NCBI RefSeq assembly: GCF_026262505.1
Contig: NC_067205.1
Location: forward strand, 4,836,001 to 4,900,000
DNA: 64,000 nt
Origin: Trichomonas vaginalis G3
Lineage: Eukaryota > Parabasalia > Trichomonadida > Trichomonadidae
Direction: 5' to 3'
Shown here: one piece after another, positions 9,807-20,887 of the stretch
Numbering within the stretch: the first letter of the stretch is position 1
How the letters are laid out: every line of letters starts with the position of its first letter
Made by a program: the position numbers and the translations under genes
The notes under the pieces: generated by a model
What the model was told of the DNA's origin: nothing
The model's input: the letters and a program-made list of their open reading frames with translations, nothing else
Database searches by the model: none

Positions 9807-11390
9807 TTATGAAGAGAAAAGATAGGAAAGCTTTAACAAAAGTGAAGTTAAGTTTCTTTTAAAAAAAAGGCATCGAAATATAATTTTCAGTGTTTACCCT
9901 TTGTACCATAAAATATATGATGAAATTGCTCAAGAAAATAATGTCATCTTTTAAAAAAATGAACCAAAAATTCTGATAAATTATGCTATTTCTCCAGTTA
10001 TATAATAGATATTCATAAATCAAATTCAGGGAAAGAGGAAATACAAAAAAAAAATAAAAAAATAAAAACATAATATTTTGTAAAAATTATGCGACCACAT
10101 TGGTTATCTGTATTGTGATTCTATTTTTCGAATTCAAAATTTTACAAATCTGTACGTTATTAATTACAGACTTACTGGTTCATTTCTATATGAATTCTTG
10201 ATTAAAATTTAATTGGGTTTGTCATGGAGTATCCTTTGTTTTAGTTATTTTTGTTTATTTTTTGTGACGGCCTAACTAAAAGTGACTTACACTCAATTTT
10301 TGACTTTTGCAACTTTTTCATGACCCCCTACCCAGAGTTTCAAGCCAACTTTTTCCAGTCATTTATTTAAAAAATTACAAAAATGAATTAATATGATGTG
10401 AGTAACAATGGTAATAAACGCTTAATTGCTAATATATTATTTCTTGGTAGGAATGAAATGTTTCGGTGACATTTATAGAAGTTAAGCTGAGAATCAAAAA
10501 TGCAAAAATTATTTTAAATATTACAAGCATTATTTGATGTCATTGAGTTTAGAGTCGTGTAGATATATGAGTACAATATGTTATTGATGTATATATGCAA
10601 TAATTGTGAAAATGAAATGTGAATCTCAAGATGAATTGCATGTTACTGCGCTATAATTTGAATTCAATACGTACATAACATTACTAAATGTATTTTAAGA
10701 TAATACAAAAAATTAAGCTTGCAAAAAGATATCGAAATGTAATTTTCATTAGATTCAAAGTTCTGAATAGATTTTGATTTTAACTATTGATGAGTTTGTC
10801 AAACCTCTATAATAATAGAATGTAGAACTAATTAAATATAATTAATAAAAAAATACAAATTTAAGTGATATTATAAGAGATATATGTGATGTTACCAATA
10901 TGATATGATATTGGAGAACTGATAGAATTGTGATGTGAGACTAAATATGATTTTATTATGAATAGGAGAATAATATTAGAAGAATTTCTTGAATTTAATG
11001 TATCTGAATATGTAATTGGGCATATATTCTATATATATTGGTAGGTTAACTAGAAATAAGAAGATGAAGATTGTTAATGAATAATATGAGATTAAGCGAA
11101 AATATATTGTTCTAATAGATGAGTGTTGAGATCCAATATATATGAAGAGGATATGTGAGAGGAAATATGTATATTTAATAAAATAAGCGATGAGAGAAAA
11201 AATAACAAAGATTTATATGAAATTTTGAGTATTGAAAAAGCTCGATTGGTGATTTTATGTCTGTTAAAGGAATAGATATTCTAGGAGAAAGATAAATTGA
11301 ATTAAAGAAGAATAAAAAAGTTGATTAAGATTGATAAAAATATTGAATTGTATGACAACGGAAAGAAGGGATAAATTGGTGTTGGTATTA
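9807..11390. other. AT-rich non-coding region
   Basis: Nearly 1.6 kb, very A/T-rich with simple runs such as the A-rich stretch at 10046-10070. No gene, RNA or repeat could be supported. Confidence 0.6.
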
Positions 11391-11399
11391 CGGTATCAG

Positions 11400-14300
11400 T
11401 TCGGGAGACATTGCCTCTGCATGTCTCCCAGAATGGAACAATATTCCGCATTCATAACTTTAACGCGGAAGTTTGACCGACAAGAGTGTATTGTGCACTC
11501 CTGTCGGTCGCAGTGTCTCATTCTGGGAGACATTGCCTCTGCATGTCTCCCAGAATGGAACAATGTTCCGCATTCATAACTTTAACGCGGAAGTTTGACC
11601 GACAAGAGTGTATTGTGCACTCCTGTCGGTCGCAGTGTCTCATTCTGGGAGACATTGCCTCTGCATGTCTCCCAGAATGGAACAATGTTCCGCATTCATA
11701 ACTTTAACGCGGAAGTTTGACCGACAAGAGTGTATTGTGCACTCCTGTCGGTCGCAGTGTCTCATTCTGGGAGACATTGCCTCTGCATGTCTCCCAGAAT
11801 GGAACAATGTTCCGCATTCATAACTTTAACGCGGAAGTTTGACCGACAAGAGTGTATTGTGCACTCCTGTCGGTCGCAGTGTCTCATTCTGGGAGACATT
11901 GCCTCTGCATGTCTCCCAGAATGGAACAATGTTCCGCATTCATAACTTTAACGCGGAAGTTTGACCGACAAGAGTGTATTGTGCACTCCTGTCGGTCGCA
12001 GTGTCTCATTCTGGGAGACATTGCCTCTGCATGTCTCCCAGAATGGAACAATGTTCCGCATTCATAACTTTAACGCGGAAGTTTGACCGACAAGAGTGTT
12101 TTGTGCACTCCTGTCGGTCGCAGTGTCTCATTCTGGGAGACATTGCCTCTGCATGTCTCCAAGAATGAGACAATCTTCTCCAATCAGAATGTGATTGCAA
12201 AACTTTGACCGACAAGAGTGTTTTGTGCACTCCTGTCGGTCGCAGTGTCTCATTCTGGGAGACATTGCCTCTGCATGTCTCCCAGAATGGAACAATGTTC
12301 CGCATTCATAACTTTAACGCGGAAGTTTGACCGACAAGAGTGTATTGTGCACTCCTGTCGGTCGCAGTGTCTCATTCTGGGAGACATTGCCTCTGCATGT
12401 CTCCAAGAATGAGACAATCTTCTCCAATCAGAATGTGATTGCAAAACTTTGACCGACAAGAGTGTTTTGTGCACTCCTGTCGGTCGCAGTGTCTCATTCT
12501 GGGAGACATTGCCTCTGCATGTCTCCAAGAATGAGACAATCTTCTCCAATCAGAATGTGATTGCAAAACTTTGACCGACAAGAGTGTTTTGTGCACTCCT
12601 GTCGGTCGCAGTGTCTCATTCTGGGAGACATTGCCTCTGCATGTCTCCCAGAATGGAACAATGTTCCGCATTCATAACTTTAACGCGGAAGTTTGACCGA
12701 CAAGAGTGTATTGTGCACTCCTGTCGGTCGCAGTGTCTCATTCTGGGAGACATTGCCTCTGCATGTCTCCCAGAATGGAACAATCTTCTCCAATCAGAAT
12801 GTGATTGCAAAACTTTGACCGACAAGAGTGTTTTGTGCACTCCTGTCGGTCGCAGTGTCTCATTCTGGGAGACATTGCCTCTGCATGTCTCCCAGAATGG
12901 AACAATGTTCCGCATTCATAACTTTAACGCGGAAGTTTGACCGACAAGAGTGTATTGTGCACTCCTGTCGGTCGCAGTGTCTCATTCTGGGAGACATTGC
13001 CTCTGCATGTCTCCCAGAATGGAACAATGTTCCGCATTCATAACTTTAACGCGGAAGTTTGACCGACAAGAGTGTATTGTGCACTCCTGTCGGTCGCAGT
13101 GTCTCATTCTGGGAGACATTGCCTCTGCATGTCTCCAAGAATGAGACAATCTTCTCCATCAGAACTGTGATGCAAAACTTTGACCGACAAGAGTGTTTTG
13201 TGCACTCCTGTCGGTCGCAGTGTCTCATTCTGGGAGACATTGCCTCTGCATGTCTCCAGAATGAACAATGTTCCGCATCATAACTTAACGCAAGTTTGAC
13301 CGACAAGAGTGTATTGTGCACTCCTGTCGGTCGCAGTGTCTCATTCTGGGAGACATTGCCTCTGCATGTCTCCAAGAATGAGACAATGTCTCTCAATCAA
13401 ATGGATTGCAAAACTTTGACCGACAAGAGTGTATTGTGCACTCCTGTCGGTCGCAGTGTCTCATTCTGGAGACATTGCCTCTGCATGTCTCCAGAATGGA
13501 ACAATGTTCCGCATTCATAACTTTAACGCGGAAGTTTGACCGACAAGAGTGTATTGTGCACTCCTGTCGCGCAAGTGTCTCATTCTGGGAGACATTGCCT
13601 CTGCATGTCTCCCAGAATGGAACAATGTTCCGCATTCATAACTTTAACGCGGAAGTTTGACCGACAAGAGTTGTGCACTCCTGTCGGTCGCAGTGTCTCA
13701 TTCTGGGAGACATTGCCTCTGCATGTCTCCCAGAATGGAACAATGTTCCGCATTCATAACTTTAACGCGGAAGTTTGACCGACAAGAGTGTATTGTGCAC
13801 TCCTGTCGGTCGCAGTGTCTCATTCTGGAGACATTGCCTCTGCATGTCTCCCAAGAATGAAATCTTCCGCTCAGAATGTGATTGCAAAACTTTGACCGAC
13901 AAGAGTGTTTTGTGCACTCCTGTCGGTCGCAGTGTCTCATTCTGGGAGACATTGCCTCTGCATGTCTCCAGAATGGACAATTTCCGCAATCAAAATGTGA
14001 TTGCAAGTTTGACCGACAAGAGTGTATTGTGCACTCCTGTCGGTCGCAGTGTCTCATTCTGGGAGACATTGCCTCTGCATGTCTCCCAGAATGGAACAAT
14101 GTTCCGCATTCATAACTTTAACGCGGAAGTTTGACCGACAAGAGTGTATTGTGCACTCCTGTCGGTCGCAGTGTCTCATTCTGGGAGACATTGCCTCTGC
14201 ATGTCTCCCAGAATGGAACAATGTTCCGCATTCATAACTTTAACGCGGAAGTTTGACCGACAAGAGTGTATTGTGCACTCCTGTCGGTCGCAGTGTCTCA

Positions 14301-14482
14301 TTCTGGGAGACATTGCAAAATATTATGCCATTCCGGGAGACATGCATTGGCAATGTCTCCCACAATGACACATTGCGACCGACAAGAGTGCATAACACAC
14401 TCTTGTCGGTCAAAGTTTTGCAATCGTATTCTGATTGCGGAATATTGTCTCAATCTGGGAGACATGCATTGGCAATGTCTAC
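11400..14482 (+). repeat. Satellite of about 25 x 122-bp hairpin units
   Basis: Tandem array, unit about 122 bp, GC-richer than its surroundings. Each unit has a 14-bp hairpin (GACCGACAAGAGTG ... CACTCCTGTCGGTC), a 15-bp perfect hairpin (CATTCTGGGAGACAT ... ATGTCTCCCAGAATG) and a weaker TTCCGC/GCGGAA stem. Two tail variants alternate: GGAACAATGTTCCGC type and GAGACAATCTTCTCC type (for example 12164-12207, 12404-12450, 12526-12570). Units from 13150 to 14010 have small deletions; the last units (14310-14480) are diverged yet still form perfect stems. ORFs inside it are artefacts of the repeat period. Confidence 0.95.
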
Positions 14483-14933
14483 ATATTTCAAAATATTCTA
14501 TGAACATTTCAATTTTTGAAAAAAACATATTTTTTCCAAATATATTTATTATCATATTTCTAATAATATTTCCTAAAGCGTCACTTTTTACTTCCTCGAC
14601 GATTATTTCCCTCTCAAAAAATTCAATAGCTTACATTTTGACAGAACTTAATATGTAACACAAGAGATGAGTTTTATTTTTTATAGCTTTTTACAGTTTT
14701 GAATGTCCCATGTGAAATACAGGTTTTCAATAAATCACTATTTTTAATTTTAGCTTATTATTATCACTTGTATAACACTTAGCAATGTTTTATAAAACAG
14801 TTTACCAATGATCATTTAAAAATCATTTTTCTCAAAATTTTCAATTGCTCTTATTTTTCAATTTGATGTAAGCTGCAAAAATCCTTTTAAACAATATTAT
14901 TCACAAAGAGAAATAAATGGTTAGAATTTTGCA

Positions 14934-14998
14934 AATTACCTCAGACTTTTCAGAGGATTGAGTGGCAACTCAATCCTCTGAAATAGTCTGTGGTAATT
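14934..14998. repeat. Isolated long hairpin upstream of kinase gene
   Basis: AATTACC-CAGACT-TTCAGAGGATTGAGT pairs with its complement across a 4-base GGCA loop, with two small interruptions. Stem about 30 bp. It ends about 150 bases before the kinase start at 15151. Could be a foldback element remnant or a structured RNA; nothing else supports either. Confidence 0.85.
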
Positions 14999-15145
14999 TT
15001 TAGTCTCTACACTATTTCAATATAAGCTCCATTTTTAAACAGTTTTTAAAAATCGAGCATTGAAAAGTGTGATGAGACTTATGAATTATTCAATTTTTGA
15101 ATTCCCTTTTGAAAACCCAATTGACTTTTCAGACCAACTTTTTAG

Positions 15146-15150
15146 TCATT
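15146..15150 (+). promoter_or_regulatory. Initiator-like TCATT
   Basis: Matches TCAYW and directly abuts ATG at 15151. In trichomonads this motif overlaps the transcription start, so the upstream in-frame ATG at 15097 would not be in the mRNA. Confidence 0.5.
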
Positions 15151-16047
15151 ATGATAGAAGCTGACTACACATTTGGTGATGCCTATGGTTATGATATCAA
15201 AGGACTAATCGGGCATGGAGGCTATGGGGCAGTATTCCTTGCATATTCTTATCAGTACAAGTGCAATTTTGCCATCAAAAGAATATCCATAGAAAAATTT
15301 ATGGAGAATGAAGTCCAATGTATGATTGAAATCAAATCTCCATACATTGTTCCATTGTACATGTATCATATCCATAAAGAAAATGTCTATCTCGTCTTAG
15401 AATATTGCCAAGATAATTTGGATAATTTCATAACATCCTCTGGTCAACTTCCAAAGAACAAGATATATGAATTGGCCTTTGGCGTCGCACAAGCTGTACA
15501 GGCATGCCATGAACAGGGAATCTCTCACAGAGATATTAAACCTCAAAATTTCCTCATTGATAATTATGGAAGAGTTAAGATATGCGATTTTGGACTTTCA
15601 ATGAAAACAATAACAAACTCATTAAATCAAGGAGGAACATTAATGTTTGCGAGTCCAGAAATCCTGAAACGCAAACCAGTTGATAATTTTTGCGCAGATA
15701 TTTGGGCACTTGGAGTGACTTTCTTCTTTATATGCACTGGAAAATATCCATGGTCATTAAACTCAATACAGAATTTTTATGGATCAATCATAAACGGAAT
15801 CTATGAAGAATATCAAATAGAAGACAAGTTTATGAGAAAGTTAATAAGAAACTGCCTCAAAGTAGAGCAAAACGAGAGACCCTCAATCAAAGAAATTGTT
15901 GAAACATTAAGATCCAAGAAACAATCTCCTCCGGCCCTTCCAAAGCTAATTAGCAAAGTTTCAACAAGGAATTCTCTTTCAACAATACTTCGTGATAATA
16001 GAAAGAGTGTTTGCAACGGAATTACTAGATATAATAGCTATTCATGA
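15151..16047 (+). CDS. Ser/Thr protein kinase (298 aa)
   Basis: Complete kinase domain with little else. Gly-loop GHGGYGAVF near residues 21-29, catalytic Lys in FAIKRI (residue 43), HRDIKPQN catalytic loop, DFG in CDFGLS, APE-like SPE in FASPEIL, and the C-lobe DIWALGVTFF. All catalytic residues are present, so it should be active; substrate unknown. Lineage looks CAMK/NEK-like, as in the many kinases of trichomonads. A basic tail with a KSVCNGITRYNS end follows. An in-frame ATG at 15097 would add 18 residues, but the initiator motif at 15146 favours 15151. Confidence 0.9.
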   Translation: MIEADYTFGDAYGYDIKGLIGHGGYGAVFLAYSYQYKCNFAIKRISIEKFMENEVQCMIEIKSPYIVPLYMYHIHKENVYLVLEYCQDNLDNFITSSGQLPKNKIYELAFGVAQAVQACHEQGISHRDIKPQNFLIDNYGRVKICDFGLSMKTITNSLNQGGTLMFASPEILKRKPVDNFCADIWALGVTFFFICTGKYPWSLNSIQNFYGSIINGIYEEYQIEDKFMRKLIRNCLKVEQNERPSIKEIVETLRSKKQSPPALPKLISKVSTRNSLSTILRDNRKSVCNGITRYNSYS

Positions 16048-16353
16048 ATTTAATTGTTTATATTTTTAAAATTTTACTATGCATCTTTTTAAATATATTG
16101 ATTTTTGATGATTTGTAACGCTAATGGAGCGATAATATTATGGCATTCAGAAAATTATTTCAATTGAAAATGAAAATTTATTGAGTTATGATTTGTATCT
16201 GAATTTGTATTTTATGATTATTAATAAATTCAATGCCAATTGAAAATGATATTTATTCGAAATTTATAATTAATAATAAATATGAAGCCACTATAAATAT
16301 AGAAAAAATGGACCTTTTTTTATGAAAACTGTTTTATTTCGAATTTTTTTTTA

Positions 16354-19300
16354 ATGCTGAGATGGCTTTTTACAAAGAATTTTGTAATATCCATCAGCAC
16401 TGAAATCATTAACTCTAGCTTCATGAATCAAACCTTCACAAGTATACAAAATTCAAGATTCTACAAAGTTCCAAATGTTTTTATTTCTGAAATCCCTACG
16501 AAGGATTATTTATGCAGAATACCATATACTGAGAAGTATTATCTATACAAGAATACCAATTTTACAGAAAACAATCTTCAAATCTCTTTACTTGGAAATT
16601 TCAATTCAAAATTAGTACAATCTTTTCTTTCTCAATCATATTCAATTTATCCGACCTTTAACAATAACTCATATTATGTTTTGTCAAAAGTGAATACTTC
16701 CATTTCTGACTTTATATTAGAAAAAGAAATTATTTCACAAAATTCAGCTTACATATCCACATCGCTTCATTCCTTTTGCTACAAAAATTCATTTCGTGAT
16801 TTTATTCGCTTTTTCAACAAATTTATTTCCCCAATTTTATTTTGTTTTGTCATTTTGTTCTTATTTTTTAAGCACTTACATATTAGATTGCAGCCAAAAT
16901 CCGATAACACATTCAATGTTTTCTTTGTTTCATCATCACAGCACTTACTTACTCCATTTCCAAAAAATATTCCTCAAAAAGTCGTCAAATTTCTGAAAAG
17001 CATTCACTACACAGAAGACATACCCAATTTAGTCTTTGTTAGTCTTGGTAATGGCAGCTATGAACTCTTCCAAGTTGTTATTTCCAAAATTAATTTTGGA
17101 ATTTTCCAGGTTTCTCTGTTCAGGACATTCAGCAGTACGACAAACTGGGAGAGTACTACATCCATGAAGGGCTCAGTCTACCAGTACTCAGATTGCGACG
17201 AAATCGTGAAATGTCCCGCGACAATTAATTTCTACTCAGACTCCACTCCGACAGCAACAGTTTCCATCAAAACAGGACGGCAGAACTCGCAGTTTGTCAT
17301 CGGCTGCGACGAAAAGAACGAGCTTCCCCTTGGCCGCCAGTCCCTCGAGATCGAAAAATTTGTTTCCATCCAGGAAAGTTTCTTCCGCGAGGGAATCCTT
17401 TCCAAACCATCGCTCTCCAAGTTCATTTCGATCATGGGGAGCGTCTACCACAACATGGACTACGCAGCCCTCGGAATCTTCTTCTCCGACGGCGGGACAT
17501 TCAAAACAGTCGTGAAATTTGTGCGCGAAAAGAAACTTTCCGAAAGAGTAGAATCAGTCGCGAGAGATCTCCTCGAAAACGGACAGCCGACGAACACAGA
17601 GGTATCCTGGATGAACTTCAACCAGTACAGGCTCGGCTGCCACACGATAAACATCGAGTCCACGAAGTACATCATTGTCTTGTCCGCCGACGCATCCACG
17701 AACATGCTCAGACAGACGGAGTTCTTCACTCACGCGATTCTCACGATTCTGATAATCCACAACCACGAGCACATCGTGAAGAGGGAGTTCTCCAACGAAT
17801 TCAACACCCTGCAGAACCTGCTGTCGAAGAGCGAGTACCACATCACTGTTTTCGAGGCCGTGGAAGGAAAGTTAAAGTGGAAGTCGCAAAGCAACAAAAA
17901 ACCCAAAATTCCTTTTGAAGTTGTTTTCAGGAGAATTTTGGTTGCACTCAAAGAAAAGGATTTAACTCACTTCTATTTGAGTTTTTGGGATGAAAACAAC
18001 AACAAGGTCGTAGTACTCGTCAATGCAATGCACTCTATGACGAGAGACAACGAAACAATTTTGACAGTAATTTACAGAGAAGTGACTGAAATTTGGTCAA
18101 AGGATATTTATGATGATAGCTACCTCTGCGAGTCGCTTTTGAGTGGAGTCATGATGAATCTCACTAGAGTGAGCAAGGACGGAACGATCGACTTCCATGA
18201 GAAGTGCCAGATATTCATGGGCGAGCAGCCTCCATCGAATTTCACTGTCCTGACGAAAATTGGCCAGAGCAAAATAGCAAAACAGTTCCTCAATCAAAAG
18301 ATAGACAACATGAAACTGCTGAAGAAAGACGGATCTTCTGTTTCGGCATCAACTGTGCCTGCAAACACAAAAGACTTCTTCTTCTTCTACCCTGACTTGG
18401 CATTGTCCAAAATGCTCTTAATTGTCTACAAAATGATGCTCGGAAATAATCAAAAACCGTTCAAACCGTCACCAAGATTGAATGGGTCTAATTCTGTCGA
18501 AGTGATACAGCTGGACAACTCTGTTTCTTCTCTCATGTCATTGGCCGATCAGAACAAATCTTGCGCCAGTTTCGGAAGCATCGTGTTCCAGAGAAATGAA
18601 AATAATTCATCAAAAAGTGACACAAGAAAAATCAGGTCACCAAGTCAAATCCATCAGAAGCCGGAAATCATGAATGATAGTTTTATTATCAGTGAAGAAG
18701 GCGAAAGCAATAACAGAGTCATAATCGAAAACAACGACGATTTGCAACAAAAAACAAAACAAAATTTGTTACATAAAAGTGACACAACAATAGATCGGCG
18801 TTCATTCAATTTGCGTCGGAAAGGGAGTGCCAGCGAGATGAATTTCCACATCGGCTACTCCAGCACACAGTCCAAGAGCGGCCAGAGGAGGATGAGCGGC
18901 CTTCTCGACGACGACTACGAAGACATCAGAGTTTCCATCATGGACATCGTCAGAGACACTTTCTTCGACATCAGGATTCCCTCGACAGAGAAACCGAGAG
19001 TTGTCTGGGACATGCCACACGAACTGAGCGACTCCCCGAAAGCGTTGAACCACCTTTTGTCATTGACAGGAATGGTTTATGGAAGAGATTACACCAAGTT
19101 CCTGAACTGCGTGAAAGACAGCTTTGTTTACGGAATTTCAAACACAATTCTGCTTCTCCACGACCTGACATCGATCAGGCCGTTTCTGGTGTCGGTCGAG
19201 AGAGTTTCGACAGTTCTGACTGTTGTTTTCGAGAGTCTGGAGAGGGAGTTCATTACGAGCCACACGCAGAATATCGTGATGAACGCGATGGACACAATAA

Positions 19301-19737
19301 ATCCGAGCAGACACATCTACGCGTGGCGCCATGTTTTCAAGGAAACAGATGACGGCATCCACAGCTCTGTTCCAAGTGGATTCCACCCTGCAGTTTTCAC
19401 AGACACATCGTTTAGACTCGTTGTTTTGCCGCACCAGAGAATACACTTGATGAATCAGATGCAGTCAGGAAATGTCGACACTGTTGTCATTTTGAATTTC
19501 GACAAACCAAAGTGGTACTACTTGAAGGGAGTGATGACTGAGCAGGGAGAAATACACGGAATATCAATCTGCGCACCGCCTGGATCGATTCCGATGTATT
19601 TGTCGCCTCAGGAAAGGATTTCTTCCGCAAAAAGATTGAGATTGGCTTTCAAGAAACTGAAGAAAATCATTAAGTTCGATTCTTCTGAATTGAAACAAGC
19701 AATGGAAGAAGTCAAAGTTTCTGCTTATTTCGATTGA
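16354..19737 (+). CDS. Large single-span membrane protein with PAS-like regions (1127 aa)
   Basis: One uninterrupted ORF. Residues about 155-178 form a strong membrane helix (FISPILFCFVILFLFF), placing about 150 N-terminal residues outside or in the lumen and nearly 950 in the cytosol. The cytosolic part repeats a pattern of about 200 residues (a short WxxPxELxxxP or similar entry, a helix, FVYGISNTILLLHD, then a VSVERVSTVLTVVFE strand pair) resembling degenerate PAS/GAF sensory domains. I see no kinase or cyclase catalytic motif. A low-complexity Ser/Asn-rich linker lies around residues 710-840. Similar multi-PAS proteins are common in trichomonads. GC content jumps from about 17.13 kb, see findings. 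Confidence 0.75.
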   Translation: MLRWLFTKNFVISISTEIINSSFMNQTFTSIQNSRFYKVPNVFISEIPTKDYLCRIPYTEKYYLYKNTNFTENNLQISLLGNFNSKLVQSFLSQSYSIYPTFNNNSYYVLSKVNTSISDFILEKEIISQNSAYISTSLHSFCYKNSFRDFIRFFNKFISPILFCFVILFLFFKHLHIRLQPKSDNTFNVFFVSSSQHLLTPFPKNIPQKVVKFLKSIHYTEDIPNLVFVSLGNGSYELFQVVISKINFGIFQVSLFRTFSSTTNWESTTSMKGSVYQYSDCDEIVKCPATINFYSDSTPTATVSIKTGRQNSQFVIGCDEKNELPLGRQSLEIEKFVSIQESFFREGILSKPSLSKFISIMGSVYHNMDYAALGIFFSDGGTFKTVVKFVREKKLSERVESVARDLLENGQPTNTEVSWMNFNQYRLGCHTINIESTKYIIVLSADASTNMLRQTEFFTHAILTILIIHNHEHIVKREFSNEFNTLQNLLSKSEYHITVFEAVEGKLKWKSQSNKKPKIPFEVVFRRILVALKEKDLTHFYLSFWDENNNKVVVLVNAMHSMTRDNETILTVIYREVTEIWSKDIYDDSYLCESLLSGVMMNLTRVSKDGTIDFHEKCQIFMGEQPPSNFTVLTKIGQSKIAKQFLNQKIDNMKLLKKDGSSVSASTVPANTKDFFFFYPDLALSKMLLIVYKMMLGNNQKPFKPSPRLNGSNSVEVIQLDNSVSSLMSLADQNKSCASFGSIVFQRNENNSSKSDTRKIRSPSQIHQKPEIMNDSFIISEEGESNNRVIIENNDDLQQKTKQNLLHKSDTTIDRRSFNLRRKGSASEMNFHIGYSSTQSKSGQRRMSGLLDDDYEDIRVSIMDIVRDTFFDIRIPSTEKPRVVWDMPHELSDSPKALNHLLSLTGMVYGRDYTKFLNCVKDSFVYGISNTILLLHDLTSIRPFLVSVERVSTVLTVVFESLEREFITSHTQNIVMNAMDTINPSRHIYAWRHVFKETDDGIHSSVPSGFHPAVFTDTSFRLVVLPHQRIHLMNQMQSGNVDTVVILNFDKPKWYYLKGVMTEQGEIHGISICAPPGSIPMYLSPQERISSAKRLRLAFKKLKKIIKFDSSELKQAMEEVKVSAYFD

Positions 19738-19872
19738 TTTATATTTTTTTTATATATTTTATATATTTTTATTGTTTGTTTGTTTGTAAAATATATTAAA
19801 TATGATTCAAAATCTGATGTTTTTATATCTAACTAAAGAATTCAAACAAAAATACAATTGAAATTTATGATA

Positions 19873-20856
19873 TTAATCATCATCTCTATTATGTCTTGTA
19901 TATCTATCATATGAAGCAACCAATTCTCCGTTAGTTTTTCCTCTAAATGGCGGAACAGGGAAAATCCAAAGTAATTTACAGTTTTTATCGCCGCATGTAT
20001 CTTCCAAATTATTGCACTTACCTTTATTATACTTAGATACATCAATATTATTCCATTTTTCCCACGAAGTTCGGTTCTGACAAGCAGATGTACAGCCAGA
20101 AATGACAAAGCCTAAGCAAAGCATGCAGAATGTAGATGCAAAGATTAGCATGAGTAGGAACATCATAGTTGTAAAGTCCATTTTGAGGTTATTCTTGAAA
20201 ACCAAGTAAATTTTCTTCCAACCGGAAAAAGCATAAAAAGCTGTGTATAAAACACCGTAAACATTAAACAATATGAAGGGTTTGAAGTTTCTCTTGCCAA
20301 TCCATGTAGCAGTCCAGCCACATAAGTGGTCGGGTTTAATAACAATTCTTCTTGCTGATTTTGATAGGATACAGCGCGGCGGCATATCACCTTCATGCGC
20401 CCATTTGTATTGCTTTTCTGTCGAAATAACTCCATCAAATGGAGATTCAATTAATTGGTTCAAATCTTTTTCAGGAGTGTAAGGATATTTGGAATTTGTA
20501 GCTGCATAGAATGGGTAGTACCCAGGACCTACTTTAATGACCATTATATATGATGTTATCCATATTAAAAATAAATATGACAAAATTCCTAAGGCAATAT
20601 AGTAAAATAGCTTTCCCCATACATCAGGCATCGCCAATATATACATGGCAAATGATGATATCATTAGGATAATTACAAACATAGGCATGCAAAGTGAAAT
20701 CTCCCATTCTCCTAGGAATGTTGCCTTAATATTAGGAATATATGTATATTTACAAAAACACCCACAACATCTTTTGACTTCAGGGCTTGTCAGACCAGGA
20801 AATCCTTCAATTTGTGAATCTAATAAAGGTTCATTTAGATTCATTATTTTTGACAT
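19873..20856 (-). CDS. DHHC-family palmitoyltransferase-like protein, DHLC variant (327 aa)
   Basis: Four membrane helices (about residues 56-77, 83-107, 192-213, 228-254) with the conserved loop between the second and third, as in protein S-acyltransferases. The loop reads PPRC...KPDHLCGWTATWIGKRNFKPF: the core is DHLC (residues 176-179) instead of DHHC and most zinc-binding Cys/His residues normally upstream are missing. The catalytic-position Cys179 and the IGxxNxxxF motif remain. Family function is S-palmitoylation of membrane proteins at the ER/Golgi or plasma membrane. Activity here is uncertain. Divergent from the UIM gene, starts 31 bases apart. Confidence 0.8.
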   Translation of the reverse strand: MSKIMNLNEPLLDSQIEGFPGLTSPEVKRCCGCFCKYTYIPNIKATFLGEWEISLCMPMFVIILMISSFAMYILAMPDVWGKLFYYIALGILSYLFLIWITSYIMVIKVGPGYYPFYAATNSKYPYTPEKDLNQLIESPFDGVISTEKQYKWAHEGDMPPRCILSKSARRIVIKPDHLCGWTATWIGKRNFKPFILFNVYGVLYTAFYAFSGWKKIYLVFKNNLKMDFTTMMFLLMLIFASTFCMLCLGFVISGCTSACQNRTSWEKWNNIDVSKYNKGKCNNLEDTCGDKNCKLLWIFPVPPFRGKTNGELVASYDRYTRHNRDDD

Positions 20857-20887
20857 GTAAATATTTTGACAATAGATTTTTTTTACA

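Noticed and set aside
11486-14368. Repeated ORFs of 64-133 aa on both strands in the satellite
   Set aside because: They arise from the repeat period, change with indels, and hairpin arms give mirrored ORFs on both strands.
11400-14482. CRISPR-like regular array
   Set aside because: Units are 122 bp with no unique spacers, in a eukaryotic context without cas genes; it is a satellite.
17232-19446. Several antisense ORFs under the 1127-aa gene
   Set aside because: GC-rich codon use on the plus strand opens antisense frames; none has a domain.
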